Below, in pieces: positions 42,559 through 51,203 of a stretch of DNA of 64,000 nucleotides (its first letter is position 1; each line of letters starts with the position of its first letter). The stretch covers positions 310,001-374,000 of the forward strand of contig NZ_JAFCLN010000001.1 of assembly GCF_018129385.1 (NCBI RefSeq), in the 5' to 3' direction. The translations under genes and the position numbers were made by a program. This DNA is from Bradyrhizobium lablabi. Lineage in GTDB: Bacteria > Pseudomonadota > Alphaproteobacteria > Rhizobiales > Xanthobacteraceae. Below the pieces are notes generated by a model. That model was given only the letters and a program-made list of their open reading frames with translations, did not search any database and was not told where the DNA came from.

Positions 42559-43425
42559 GTGAACATACTGGTGCTTGGCGCCACGGGTCTGCTCGGCAAT
42601 GCGGTGTTCCGCTCCATGTCAGAAACGGCCGGCGCGCGTGTTACGGGGACCATCCGCCGAAAAAAATCTCGTGCCTTGTTCTCGTCCGCCCACAGTGCGC
42701 AGCTGGTGGTCGTCGAGGACATCGAGAACGGCGAACTGCTTGCCCGGCTGTTCGAGGACACCGCGCCGGACGTCGTCATCAACTGCATTGCCGTCGGCCG
42801 GCCCGCGCCCGCCGAGCCGATGCGTTCGATCGAGGTCTATTCGGTGTTGCCGCACCGGCTGTCGCATTGGTGCCGGCGTTCGGGCGCTCGCCTCGTGCAG
42901 ATAAGTTCTGACGGGGTGTTTTCAGGCAGCCGCGGTTCCTATACCGAGGACGACCTGCCCGACGCGACCGACGTCTACGGGATTTCCAAGCTGCTGGGGG
43001 AGGTCACGGAGCCGCATGCGATTACGCTGCGGACTTCGATCATCGGCCATGAGCTGCAATCCGGCAGCGCGCTGCTGGAGTGGTTTTTGGCGCAGCAGCA
43101 ACAGTGCCGCTGCTTCACGCGTGCTATCTTCGCGGGATTTCCGACGATCGTTCTCGCCCGCATCATCAGAGATTTCGTGATCCCATCGCGGGACTTGTCC
43201 GGTGTTTATCATTTGGCAAGCCGGCCAATCTCGAAGTTTGATTTGCTCCAGCTCGTGGCCCGCCGTTATGGCAAGACCATTGAACTGATACCGGACGACC
43301 GGGCCAGTCCGGATCGCTCGCTGATAGCGGATCGGTTCGCGAAGGCTACCGGCTATGTCGCGCCGGACTGGCCCGAACTGGTTGATGCGATGTATCGCGA
43401 CAAGATTGGCGCTGCGGGGGCATGA
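42559..43425 (+). CDS. RmlD-like NDP-sugar reductase (QnlA/WbvR-like)
   Basis: 288-residue SDR starting at GTG 42559: LVLGATGLLGNAVFRSM, DVVINCIAVGRPA, QISSDGVFSGSRGSY, and YGISKLLGE with catalytic Tyr-xxx-Lys. It is RmlD-like and lacks the C-terminal cupin domain of WbjC/FnlB reductases. In clusters making UDP-N-acetyl-L-quinovosamine, an RmlD homologue (WbvR/QnlA) reduces the keto product of the dehydratase encoded next door. That favours an L-QuiN over an L-FucN end product. ATGA overlap with the dehydratase gene. Confidence 0.82.
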   Translation: MNILVLGATGLLGNAVFRSMSETAGARVTGTIRRKKSRALFSSAHSAQLVVVEDIENGELLARLFEDTAPDVVINCIAVGRPAPAEPMRSIEVYSVLPHRLSHWCRRSGARLVQISSDGVFSGSRGSYTEDDLPDATDVYGISKLLGEVTEPHAITLRTSIIGHELQSGSALLEWFLAQQQQCRCFTRAIFAGFPTIVLARIIRDFVIPSRDLSGVYHLASRPISKFDLLQLVARRYGKTIELIPDDRASPDRSLIADRFAKATGYVAPDWPELVDAMYRDKIGAAGA

Positions 43426-44459
43426 TGTTCAAGGACAAGATCGTAGCGATCACCGGCGGGACGGGATCATTCGGACAGCATATCCTCAGGGGCTTCCTTG
43501 CGACGGACGTCGCCGAAATTCGCATCTTCAGCCGCGACGAGAAAAAGCAGGAGGAGATGCGGACGGCGTTCAACAACGTCAAGCTCAAGTTCTATATCGG
43601 CGACGTACGAGGCTATGACAGCATTCATCAGGCACTGAAGGGTGCCCAATATGTATTTCACGCGGCCGCCCTCAAGCAGGTGCCGTCCTGCGAGTTCTAT
43701 CCGCTTGAAGCGGTGCGCACCAACATCCTCGGCACCGAAAACGTGATGAGCGCTGCGATCGCCAACAATGTCGAGAAGGTGGTCGTGCTGAGCACCGACA
43801 AGGCCGTCTATCCGGTCAACGCCATGGGCCAGACCAAGGCGCTGATGGAAAAGGTGATGGTCGCAAAGTCCCGCAGCCTGTCATCGACGGAAACATTGCT
43901 GTGCGGGACGCGCTACGGCAACGTCATGGTTTCGCGGGGTTCCGTCATCCCGCTGTTCGTTTCGCAGATCAAGGCCGGTAAGCCGCTGACCGTAACCGAT
44001 CCCAATATGACGCGGTTTCTGATGTCGCTCGACGATTCGGTTGACCTGGTGCTGCACGCCTATGGCCATGGCAGACAGGGCGATATCTTCGTGCAGAAGG
44101 CGCCCGCTGCCACGATCGGCGATCTGGTTCAGGCGCTCAAGGAGCTGTTTCAGGCCGACAATCCGGTTCAGATCGTCGGCACGCGGCACGGCGAGAAGCT
44201 GTACGAATCGCTGGTGTCGCGCGAGGAAATGGCGCGGGTCCAGGAGATGGAGCGATACTATCGCATCCCCGCCGACAACAGGGATCTCAACTACGCCATG
44301 TACTTTACCGACGGACAGAAAGAGATTTCCGTTCTGGACGACTATACTTCGCACAATACCGAGCGTCTCAGCGTGCCGCAGATCAAGCAGTTGCTGCTCA
44401 AGCTCGACTTCATTCAACGGCACCTTCAGGGATGGGACGGCGAGATCGCTGAAATCTGA
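43422..44459 (+). CDS. UDP-GlcNAc 4,6-dehydratase/5-epimerase (FnlA/WbjB/CapE type)
   Basis: 345-residue SDR: VAITGGTGSFGQHILRGFL, FSRDEKKQEEMR, HAAALKQVPSCEFYPLEAV, STDKAVYPVNAMGQTKALMEKVM, RYGNVMVSRGSVIPLF, and the C-terminal RHGEKLYESLVSREEMARV that marks the FnlA/WbjB/CapE group. It converts UDP-GlcNAc to the 4-keto-6-deoxy-L-arabino intermediate. In this family Met replaces the catalytic Tyr (MxxxK), and the sequence indeed shows NAMGQTK. It is the first committed step for the L-amino-sugar made here. Confidence 0.92.
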   Translation: MMFKDKIVAITGGTGSFGQHILRGFLATDVAEIRIFSRDEKKQEEMRTAFNNVKLKFYIGDVRGYDSIHQALKGAQYVFHAAALKQVPSCEFYPLEAVRTNILGTENVMSAAIANNVEKVVVLSTDKAVYPVNAMGQTKALMEKVMVAKSRSLSSTETLLCGTRYGNVMVSRGSVIPLFVSQIKAGKPLTVTDPNMTRFLMSLDDSVDLVLHAYGHGRQGDIFVQKAPAATIGDLVQALKELFQADNPVQIVGTRHGEKLYESLVSREEMARVQEMERYYRIPADNRDLNYAMYFTDGQKEISVLDDYTSHNTERLSVPQIKQLLLKLDFIQRHLQGWDGEIAEI

Positions 44460-44573
44460 CGCATTCGCCATCGACCCGCAGAAGCGGTTGTGCTAGCTCG
44501 CAGCCGGGGCGATAAGCTGCGCCGTTGAACGGCGAGGTTGAAGGGAGCCGGTCCGAAAAAGGGGACGTATTCG

Positions 44574-45842
44574 ATGAACAAGACCGGCCCGTACCAGCCT
44601 GTCTGTGCCTTTTGCGACAGCAAGCGATTAGAGCTTGTCATGGACTTTGGCGAGGTCGGGCTGGCCGGCGCGTTCCTGAAGCCCGAACAATTTGCCGCCG
44701 AGCGCACCTTTCCGATGCGGCTGCACTTCTGCACCGATTGCTTTGCCGTCCAGGTGACCGACAAAGTGCCGGCCGACGTGATGTTCAAGGACTACTTCTA
44801 CTTCTCGTCCTCGATCGGCACGCTCCGTGATCATTTCCGGGAGTATGCCGCCGAGGTGACGCAACGATTCCTGGATCCAGAGCGCGCCACCGTGCTGGAG
44901 TTCGGCTGCAATGACGGCGTGCTGTTGCGGCCGCTGGCGGATCAGCGCATCCGCACCGTGATCGGGGTCGATCCCGCTTCCAACGTGGTTGCGACCATCA
45001 ACGACTCCCGGATCAAGGTGATCAACGACTATTTCACCGAAGAGGTCGCCGCACGGGTCGTTGGCGAGTATGGCCCGGTCGATCTCATCATGGCGAACAA
45101 CGTCTACGCCCACATCCCGGATATTCAGGGAACGACGCGCGCGGTGGCCCAGGCATTGGGTCCGGACGGCGTGTTCGTCTTCGAGGTGCACTACCTCGGC
45201 AAGGTGATCGACGAACTTCAGTACGACATGATCTATCACGAGCACCTGTATTATTATTCGCTGCTTTCCGTGATCAATCATCTCGCCCGTTACGACATGA
45301 TGGTGTTCGACATCAAGCCGATCCCGATCCATGCAGGATCGATCCGCTTCTATGCCTGCAAGAAAGGCAGCCGGCATGGTGCCTCCGTCTCGTCGGCGGT
45401 AACGGCGCTCGCGGCTGCGGAACGGCAGCGTGGTTTTGACCGCTTCGAGACGTTCCGGAAATTCTCCGACACGGTGGCGGCGCACCGCGATGAACTGATC
45501 GCGCTGTTGAACCGGCTGAGGGAAGAAGGCAAACGGATCGCCGGTTATGGCGCCTCGGGCCGCGCCAACACCATGATCCAGTATTGCGGCATCAACCACA
45601 GCCATCTGGACTACATGATCGACGACGCTCCGGCCAAGGCGGGATACTGCACGCCGAAATCGCATTTCGAGATCTTCCCGAGCTCGATCCTGGACCAGGG
45701 CAGCCCGCCGGACTATTTGCTGATTTTCGCCTGGAGCTTTCTCGATGAAATCCGCAAGCGAAATGCAGGCTATCTCGGCAAGGGCGGCCGGATGATCATC
45801 CCTTTGCCGAAGGTTTCGATTTTTCCACCGTCAGCGACGTGA
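44574..45842 (+). CDS. Second zinc-containing sugar C-methyltransferase
   Basis: 422 residues from ATG 44574 (AGGGGA 8 bases upstream; TTG 44538 is less likely). Architecture equals TylC3/TcaB9: zinc cysteines 11, 14, 53 and 56; SAM motif VLEFGCNDGVLLRPLADQ; ANNVYAHIPDIQGT; active-site MIYHEHLYYYSL (YHEH at 221-224); and the C-terminal RIAGYGASGRANTMIQY. It lies between the dehydratase and 2-epimerase genes of a UDP-amino-sugar pathway, where standard FucNAc/QuiNAc clusters have no such enzyme. It should C-methylate the 4-keto UDP-sugar. Related in family to 30568-31809. Confidence 0.88.
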   Translation: MNKTGPYQPVCAFCDSKRLELVMDFGEVGLAGAFLKPEQFAAERTFPMRLHFCTDCFAVQVTDKVPADVMFKDYFYFSSSIGTLRDHFREYAAEVTQRFLDPERATVLEFGCNDGVLLRPLADQRIRTVIGVDPASNVVATINDSRIKVINDYFTEEVAARVVGEYGPVDLIMANNVYAHIPDIQGTTRAVAQALGPDGVFVFEVHYLGKVIDELQYDMIYHEHLYYYSLLSVINHLARYDMMVFDIKPIPIHAGSIRFYACKKGSRHGASVSSAVTALAAAERQRGFDRFETFRKFSDTVAAHRDELIALLNRLREEGKRIAGYGASGRANTMIQYCGINHSHLDYMIDDAPAKAGYCTPKSHFEIFPSSILDQGSPPDYLLIFAWSFLDEIRKRNAGYLGKGGRMIIPLPKVSIFPPSAT

Positions 45843-45891
45843 TACCGGGTATCGCATCGACCGTTCATTCCAGCCAGCACGGAACCATCAG

Positions 45892-46974
45892 ATGAAAGTC
45901 ATGTCTATTTTCGGCACGCGTCCGGAAATGATAAAGATGTGGTCGACGCTCAAGAAGCTCGACGAGCTCAACTTCGAGCACATCATGGTTCACACCGGCC
46001 AGAACTTCACGCCGGAGCTGCGGGATTTTTTCTTCAAGGATCTGAAGCTGCGCCGGCCGGACTATGAGCTTGATATCGACACTTCCGGCTACGCACCGGA
46101 GGTGGCCGACGTCATCATGAAGTCGGATGCGCTGATGGAGAAGGAGAAGCCGGACGCGCTGTTGATCCTCGGCGATACCTACAGCGGTCTCAGCGTGCTC
46201 CCGGCGGCGCATCGCGGCATCAAGATCTTTCACATGGAGGCGGGCCTGAGGGCCTGGGACCGCCGCATGCCCGAGCAGCGCAATCGCATCCTGATCGACC
46301 ACATCAGCAGCATTCTGTTGCCGTATAATCATTATCACCGCGAAAACCTGCTGCGCGAAGGCATCCATCCATCCAAGATCATCGTCACTGGCAATACCAC
46401 TTTCGAGGCGATGCGGGCATTTGCGCCGGAGATCGAGCGCAGCGACATCCTGGCCCGGCTGAAGCTCGAGCCGAAGAACTACATCCTGGTGACGGCGCAT
46501 CGCAGCGAGAACGTCGATAATCCCGAAAACCTCGCCAACATCTTCAAGGCGCTCGGCATCCTGAGCCAGCGGCACAAGCGCGAGGTCATCTTCCCGATGC
46601 ATCCGCGGACCACCAGCAAGCTGAAGGGCATCACTGTCCCGCCGAACATCCGGATCATGCCGCCGCTCGGCTTCTACGACTTCAACCAGCTCCTCAAGCA
46701 GTCCTATTGCGTGTTGTCGGACTCGGGTACCGCGGCAGAGGAGGGGCTGTTCTACAAGGTTCCGAATGTGAGCCTGCGGATGGCGACCGAACGCATGGAG
46801 ACGCTGGAGAGCGGCGCCACCATCGTTTCAGGCATGGACGCGGAAAACATCGTCGAGGCGGTGACGCTTGCGGTCAGCCTGCCCTGGAGCGCCCGCTATG
46901 AGTTTGAAGAGGATTACTCGCCTTCGGCAGTCGTCGTGAACGCAATCCGGACCCAGATCACCAACTTCTTTTGA
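45892..46974 (+). CDS. Non-hydrolysing UDP-sugar 2-epimerase (FnlC/WbjD/QnlB type)
   Basis: 360-residue epimerase of the WecB superfamily: MSIFGTRPEMIKMWSTLKKL, VHTGQNFTPELRDFFF, GDTYSGLSVLPAAHRGIKIFHMEAGLRAWDRRMPEQRNRILID, VTAHRSENVDNPENL, LSDSGTAAEEGLF. Length and motifs match FnlC/WbjD, which invert C-2 as the final step to UDP-L-FucNAc or UDP-L-QuiNAc. It completes the set with 42559 and 43422. The next gene is a WbuB-like transferase. Confidence 0.92.
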   Translation: MKVMSIFGTRPEMIKMWSTLKKLDELNFEHIMVHTGQNFTPELRDFFFKDLKLRRPDYELDIDTSGYAPEVADVIMKSDALMEKEKPDALLILGDTYSGLSVLPAAHRGIKIFHMEAGLRAWDRRMPEQRNRILIDHISSILLPYNHYHRENLLREGIHPSKIIVTGNTTFEAMRAFAPEIERSDILARLKLEPKNYILVTAHRSENVDNPENLANIFKALGILSQRHKREVIFPMHPRTTSKLKGITVPPNIRIMPPLGFYDFNQLLKQSYCVLSDSGTAAEEGLFYKVPNVSLRMATERMETLESGATIVSGMDAENIVEAVTLAVSLPWSARYEFEEDYSPSAVVVNAIRTQITNFF

Positions 46975-46976
46975 GC

Positions 46977-48188
46977 ATGAGCGAAAAACTGCTGATTGCT
47001 CTGATCTCGACGGACTATCCGCCGCTGCGGACGTCCGCGGCGGTACAGTTGCGCGACCTGGCGCAGCAGTTCGCCGCGCTCGGTCACCGCCCGGTTGTCG
47101 TCGTTCCCTCGCCGCTGTCGCGCAAGCGCTGGGAGATCGAGCGGATCGACGGCATAGAAGTCTTGCGCGTCTCTGCGCCGCCGACACGAGCACCGTCATT
47201 CGTGCGCCGGGCGATTGCGGAGATGTGGCTGCCGTTTGCGATGTACCGCAACATCCGCAAGAGCCCGTTCCGCCGGGAAAAGTGGGATATCCTGGTGTGG
47301 TATTCGCCGCCGATTTTCTTCGGACCGCTGATCTGGGCCATGCATCGACGGTTTGGCGGATGGCGCTACCTCATCCTGCGCGACATCTTTCCGGAATGGG
47401 CGGTCGATCTCGGCCTCGTACACAGGGGGCCGGTCTATCTCGTGTTCAAGGCGATAGCCGCTTACCAATATTGGATTGCCGATGTCATCGGCGTGCAGAC
47501 GAATTCCAATCTCGCCTATCTCAAGAGGTGGGAGAATCCGCCGCGTCGCCGGATCGAGGTGCTGCACAACTGGCTGGCCGTCACCCCCTCGGTCGGATGC
47601 AGTATCTCGGTAAAAGACACTCCGCTCGCCGGCCGCAAGATCTTCGTCTACATCGGCAATATGGGCGTCGCCCAGGGCATGGATATCTTCATGGAGTTGA
47701 TCGTCGCGTTGCGGCACCGCGACGATATCGGATTCCTGTTTGTGGGCCGTGGGTCCGAATTCGCAAGGCTAGAGGCGGAGAAGACTTCGCGTGAACTGAG
47801 CAACGTACTGTTTCACGGCGAGATCGATTCCTCGGAAATCCCGGGGCTGCTCGAACAATGCGATGTCGGGCTCGTCGCGCTTCATCCCGACCACAAGACG
47901 CACAACATTCCCGGAAAATTCGTCTCCTACGTTCAGTACGGGCTGCCGGTGCTCGCGCGCGTCAATCCCGGAACCGATCTTCAGCAACTGATCGAGGAGA
48001 ACGAGGTCGGCAAGGTCTATGTCGGCAATTCGGTCGACGAGCTGAAGCAACTCGCGGAGCAGTTGATCGACGACGACGGCTTGCGGCATTCGATGTCCGA
48101 GCGGGGAAGGGAATTCGGCCGGTCGATGTTTTCGCCGGTCGCGGCGGCGAACCAGATTGTCATGTCCCGGCCGGCATCGGATTCCTGA
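46977..48188 (+). CDS. GT4 glycosyltransferase, WbuB-like
   Basis: About 403-residue GT-B glycosyltransferase. The N-terminal domain has ISTDYPPLRTSAAVQLRDLAQQFAALGH and YLILRDIFPEWAVDLGL, the latter typical of WbuB. The C-terminal donor domain has KIFVYIGNMGVAQGMD, FLFVGRGSEFARL and HNIPGKFVSYVQYGLPVLARVNPGTDLQQLI. WbuB follows fnlC in E. coli clusters and transfers the L-6-deoxy-amino sugar, so it is the likely user of the UDP-sugar made here. ATG 46977 or TTG 46971, which overlaps the previous stop. Confidence 0.88.
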   Translation: MSEKLLIALISTDYPPLRTSAAVQLRDLAQQFAALGHRPVVVVPSPLSRKRWEIERIDGIEVLRVSAPPTRAPSFVRRAIAEMWLPFAMYRNIRKSPFRREKWDILVWYSPPIFFGPLIWAMHRRFGGWRYLILRDIFPEWAVDLGLVHRGPVYLVFKAIAAYQYWIADVIGVQTNSNLAYLKRWENPPRRRIEVLHNWLAVTPSVGCSISVKDTPLAGRKIFVYIGNMGVAQGMDIFMELIVALRHRDDIGFLFVGRGSEFARLEAEKTSRELSNVLFHGEIDSSEIPGLLEQCDVGLVALHPDHKTHNIPGKFVSYVQYGLPVLARVNPGTDLQQLIEENEVGKVYVGNSVDELKQLAEQLIDDDGLRHSMSERGREFGRSMFSPVAAANQIVMSRPASDS

Positions 48189-48199
48189 TCTCGCGTGGG

Positions 48200-49105
48200 T
48201 CAGGAGGCTGGTGCGCGCGCCACCTCGGTCGCGCTCGTGGTATCGAACTTCGGATTGAAGGGACGTGGGCTCCAGCCGATGTCGCGCTCGGCCGGCGTGG
48301 AATCGAACGTCATGTCCTTCATCATGCGTATTCCCATCGCCACATTGGCTCCGGGAAAAAGCGGTTTTGCAACAGCGAATCCGGCTCGCCACAGTAGCGG
48401 GGGGACAGAGACCATCCGCCTCGGCAGTTGCATTCCGTCAAACACGCGTCCGATCATTTCCCTGTAGGTCAGTGTGTCCGGACCCGGCAGGGAATAGAAC
48501 TTGCCGATGGCCGCCGTGCTCGTCGCAGCAGCAATCGCGGCAATCGCCAGATCCTCGGCATGGACCGGCTGCCGCAAGCCTGGAGCGCCGCCGACCAGCG
48601 GCATGAAGCCGAAGCGTCGGATCAGCCGCGACAGCGGCGTGAGATTGGTATCGCGGCCCTCGGCATAGATCAGGGTCGGCCGCAGGATCGTCCATGCAAC
48701 GTGGCCTTGCGCGCAGGTCGCCGCGATCTGCTGTTCAGCCCTCGTCAAATTCTGGATCATCGCGCGCTCGGCGGCGACCTCCGTATCCTGCTTGGTCAAG
48801 ACACTGGTGGAACTGAACGCGACGACCCGTTTGAGCGATGGATGGATCAAACGGGGCAGCGCATTCGCCAGCAGGATGGCGTCCGCGGTGCAGTACAGCG
48901 TTGCGAACGGCGGGAGCGTTAATTCGTCCGGTTTCTCGAGGTCGCCGCGGATCCAATCGATGCCGGACTTGTTCCGCTGGGCCCGCGACATCGCAAATGG
49001 ACGCTCGCCGCGCCGCAGGAGATGCTCGACAATGTAGCCGCCAACCAGGCCGGAGCCGCCGATGACGACACTTCGGTTCAGATCAATCTGATTATTGTTG
49101 TCCAC
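48200..49105 (-). CDS. NAD-dependent epimerase-like SDR (WbpV/WbjF-like)
   Basis: 301-residue Rossmann protein: VVIGGSGLVGGYIVEHLLRRGERPFA, VVAFSSTSVLTKQDTE, LRPTLIYAEGRDTNLTPLSRLI, GAPGLRQPVHAEDLAIA. It resembles NAD-epimerases that accompany D-FucNAc/D-QuiNAc pathways, but the usual Tyr-xxx-Lys is not evident: the equivalent region reads NLTRAEQQIAA. Catalytic status is therefore doubtful. It is convergent with the WbuB-like gene (11-base gap) and marks the right edge of the O-antigen block. Confidence 0.75.
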   Translation of the reverse strand: MDNNNQIDLNRSVVIGGSGLVGGYIVEHLLRRGERPFAMSRAQRNKSGIDWIRGDLEKPDELTLPPFATLYCTADAILLANALPRLIHPSLKRVVAFSSTSVLTKQDTEVAAERAMIQNLTRAEQQIAATCAQGHVAWTILRPTLIYAEGRDTNLTPLSRLIRRFGFMPLVGGAPGLRQPVHAEDLAIAAIAAATSTAAIGKFYSLPGPDTLTYREMIGRVFDGMQLPRRMVSVPPLLWRAGFAVAKPLFPGANVAMGIRMMKDMTFDSTPAERDIGWSPRPFNPKFDTTSATEVARAPAS

Positions 49106-49234
49106 TTTTTTGGTCGTCCCCGAGGCAAAAATTTTCTTCTCGAGTTCCGATCCGTCCGGAATTCGGACGGCGAATGCAAATCGCCCTACAACCTTTACTT
49201 GTACATTGCGGCTGGATTAGGATTTTCCCGGCGC

Positions 49235-49525
49235 CTATTGCGCTTGACGCACAGGTTCCGCCGCCGTTTCTCGCGCTTTCGCATCTTCGCGCTCGCGCTC
49301 TGCCGCGGGCATCAACCGGCGTCGCTCTCGCTCGCGCATGAACTCGTCATATTTCGCGGTACCGGGACGCGGCGGGGCATCCGCGGGCATGCCGCCGGCC
49401 CAGGCAGGTATCGCATCGCCAACTCCGGCCGCCAGCCTTTCGTTGACGGTGCCGCAGCCGGTCAGGGCTGGGGCCGCCAGCAACAGCGCGGCGATTGCAA
49501 GGATATGGCGGACGCAGATCGGCAT
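49235..49525 (-). CDS. Small lipoprotein
   Basis: 96 residues from ATG 49525. The N-terminus MPICVRHILAIAALLLAAPALTGCG is a lipoprotein signal with lipobox LTGC, so the mature form would be acylated on Cys. The remainder is Pro/Ala rich, then charged (YDEFMRERERRRLMPAAERERED), likely a short coiled helix. An in-frame start at 49582 would push the signal internal and is less likely. No recognised domain; membrane location is the only inference. Confidence 0.7.
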   Translation of the reverse strand: MPICVRHILAIAALLLAAPALTGCGTVNERLAAGVGDAIPAWAGGMPADAPPRPGTAKYDEFMRERERRRLMPAAEREREDAKARETAAEPVRQAQ

Positions 49526-49891
49526 GGGAGAGAGGTTAGCACTTTGATCTCCAAGGATGATGGATTTGGGGCGGCCAGCCAAGCTGGCTATCTCCGCGAT
49601 GGCAGCGGGGCTTTTGTTGACGGGATCAATCTATTTGTACACTTGTATAAACAACGCACGGCGAGAGTTTGAGGTGTTATAATACCTATGACAAGCGGAC
49701 TGATGAGCGCCGGGCCATGGACGCGTAAGGTTCACGATCGACCCAACAGCCGCCGTTCGTCCGATTGACAATCATGCGTCCGTGGACGCCATGTCAGCGC
49801 GGTACACGGCCGGAAAATCTGGGCTATTGTGGAAGGCAAGGGCCGGGGACTCGGTTCGAGCCACAAACCGATCAGGGGGAGAGAAGCGTCC
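49526..49891. promoter_or_regulatory. Divergent regulatory region of the liv operon
   Basis: 366 bases between the lipoprotein and livK, no supported gene. A perfect -10 TATAAT lies at 49678-49683 without a good -35. A perfect -35 TTGACA is at 49765-49770, followed by the palindrome GCGTCC-GT-GGACGC (49776-49789), which would sit inside the spacer of a promoter there; its -10 (CATGTC region) is weak. GGGGGAGA upstream of 49892 is the livK Shine-Dalgarno. Confidence 0.4.
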
Positions 49892-51064
49892 ATGTCTATT
49901 CGCACCACATCGCTATCGCTGCTGGCTGGCGCCGCAGCCTTGTTGGCGTTTGCGCCGGCGCAGGCGCAGGACAGCGTCAAGATCGGCCTCATCCTGCCGA
50001 TGACGGGCGGGCAGGCCTCGACCGGCAAGCAGATCGACAACGCCGTCAAGCTCTACATGCAGCAGAAGGGCGACACCGTCGCCGGCCGGAAGATCGAGGT
50101 CATCCTGAAGGATGACGCGGCGGTACCCGACAACACCAAGCGCCTCGCGCAGGAGTTGATCGTTAACGACAAGGTCAATTTCATCGCCGGTTTCGGCGTG
50201 ACGCCGGCCGCGCTCGCCGCTGCGCCGCTCGCCACCCAGGCCAAGGTGCCGGAAATCGTCATGGCGGCGGGCACCTCGATCATCACCGAGCGCTCGCCCT
50301 ATATCGTGCGCACCAGCTTCACGCTGGCGCAGTCCTCCACCATCATCGGCGACTGGGCCGCCAAGAACGGCATCAAGAAGGTCGCGACGCTGACCTCGGA
50401 CTATGCGCCCGGCAACGACGCGCTGACCTTCTTCAAGCAGAACTTTACCGCCGGCGGCGGCGAGGTGGTCGAGGAGGTGAAGGTCCCGCTGCAAAATCCT
50501 GATTTCGCTCCATTCTTGCAGCGGATGAAGGACGCCAAGCCCGACGCCATCTTCGTGTTCGTGCCGGCCGGTCAGGGCGGCAACTTCATGAAGCAATATG
50601 CCGAGCGCGGGCTCGACAAGGCCGGCATCAAGGTGATCGGCCCCGGCGACGTGATGGACGACGACCTGCTCAACGGCATGGGCGATGCGGCGCTCGGCAC
50701 CGTTACCGCGCATCTCTACTCCGCCGCGCATCCCTCGCAGATGAACAAGGATTTCGTCGCGGCCTACAAGAAGGTCTTCAACAACCGTCCGGGTTTCATG
50801 GCGGTCGGCGGCTATGACGGCATCCACCTGATCTACGAGGCGCTGAAGAAGACCGGCGGCAAGACCGACGGCGATGCGCTGATCGCGGCGATGAAGGGCA
50901 TGAAGTGGGAAAGCCCGCGCGGCCCGATCTCGATCGACCCGGAGACGCGCGACATCGTGCAGAATATCTACATCCGCAAGGTCGAGAAGGTCGACGGCGA
51001 GCTCTACAACGTCGAATTCGCCACCTTCGAGGCGGTGAAGGATTCCGGCAAGACGAAGAAATAA
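49892..51064 (+). CDS. livK: Branched-chain amino-acid-type ABC transporter substrate-binding protein
   Basis: Periplasmic type I binding protein, 390 residues. Signal peptide MSIRTTSLSLLAGAAALLAFAPAQAQ, cleavage after AQA. Mature start DSVKIGLILPMTGGQASTGKQIDNAVKLY, then ILKDDAAVPDNTKRLAQELI, FIAGFGVTPAALAAAPLA, VATLTSDYAPGNDAL and FMAVGGYDGIHLIYEAL, all typical of LivJ/LivK. ATG 49892 follows GGGGGAGAGAAG; an in-frame ATG at 49829 precedes the signal and is rejected. Ligand may be an amino acid, amide or aromatic acid. Confidence 0.93.
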   Translation: MSIRTTSLSLLAGAAALLAFAPAQAQDSVKIGLILPMTGGQASTGKQIDNAVKLYMQQKGDTVAGRKIEVILKDDAAVPDNTKRLAQELIVNDKVNFIAGFGVTPAALAAAPLATQAKVPEIVMAAGTSIITERSPYIVRTSFTLAQSSTIIGDWAAKNGIKKVATLTSDYAPGNDALTFFKQNFTAGGGEVVEEVKVPLQNPDFAPFLQRMKDAKPDAIFVFVPAGQGGNFMKQYAERGLDKAGIKVIGPGDVMDDDLLNGMGDAALGTVTAHLYSAAHPSQMNKDFVAAYKKVFNNRPGFMAVGGYDGIHLIYEALKKTGGKTDGDALIAAMKGMKWESPRGPISIDPETRDIVQNIYIRKVEKVDGELYNVEFATFEAVKDSGKTKK

Positions 51065-51084
51065 CAAGCGACGCGGGAGGTGGG

Positions 51085-51191
51085 CCTCATCCTGAGGAGC
51101 CCGCCTCTTGCGGGCGTCTCGAAGGATGGGGCTGCCGCTGCGCAAGGCCCTCGTGCTTCGAGACGGCGCTTCGCGCCTCCTCAGCATGAGG
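51085..51191. repeat. Bradyrhizobium-type intergenic palindrome between livK and livH
   Basis: Nested inverted repeats: outer arms begin CCTCATCCTGAGGAG (51085-51099) and end CTCCTCAGCATGAGG (51177-51191), complementary at all but one position; inner arms CGTCTCGAAG (51115-51124) and CTTCGAGACG (51156-51165) are exact. I recognise this as a second high-copy Bradyrhizobium element. Inside an operon it would form an mRNA hairpin that may raise livK over permease expression. Confidence 0.88.
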
Positions 51192-51203
51192 GCACTCCAT
51201 TAA

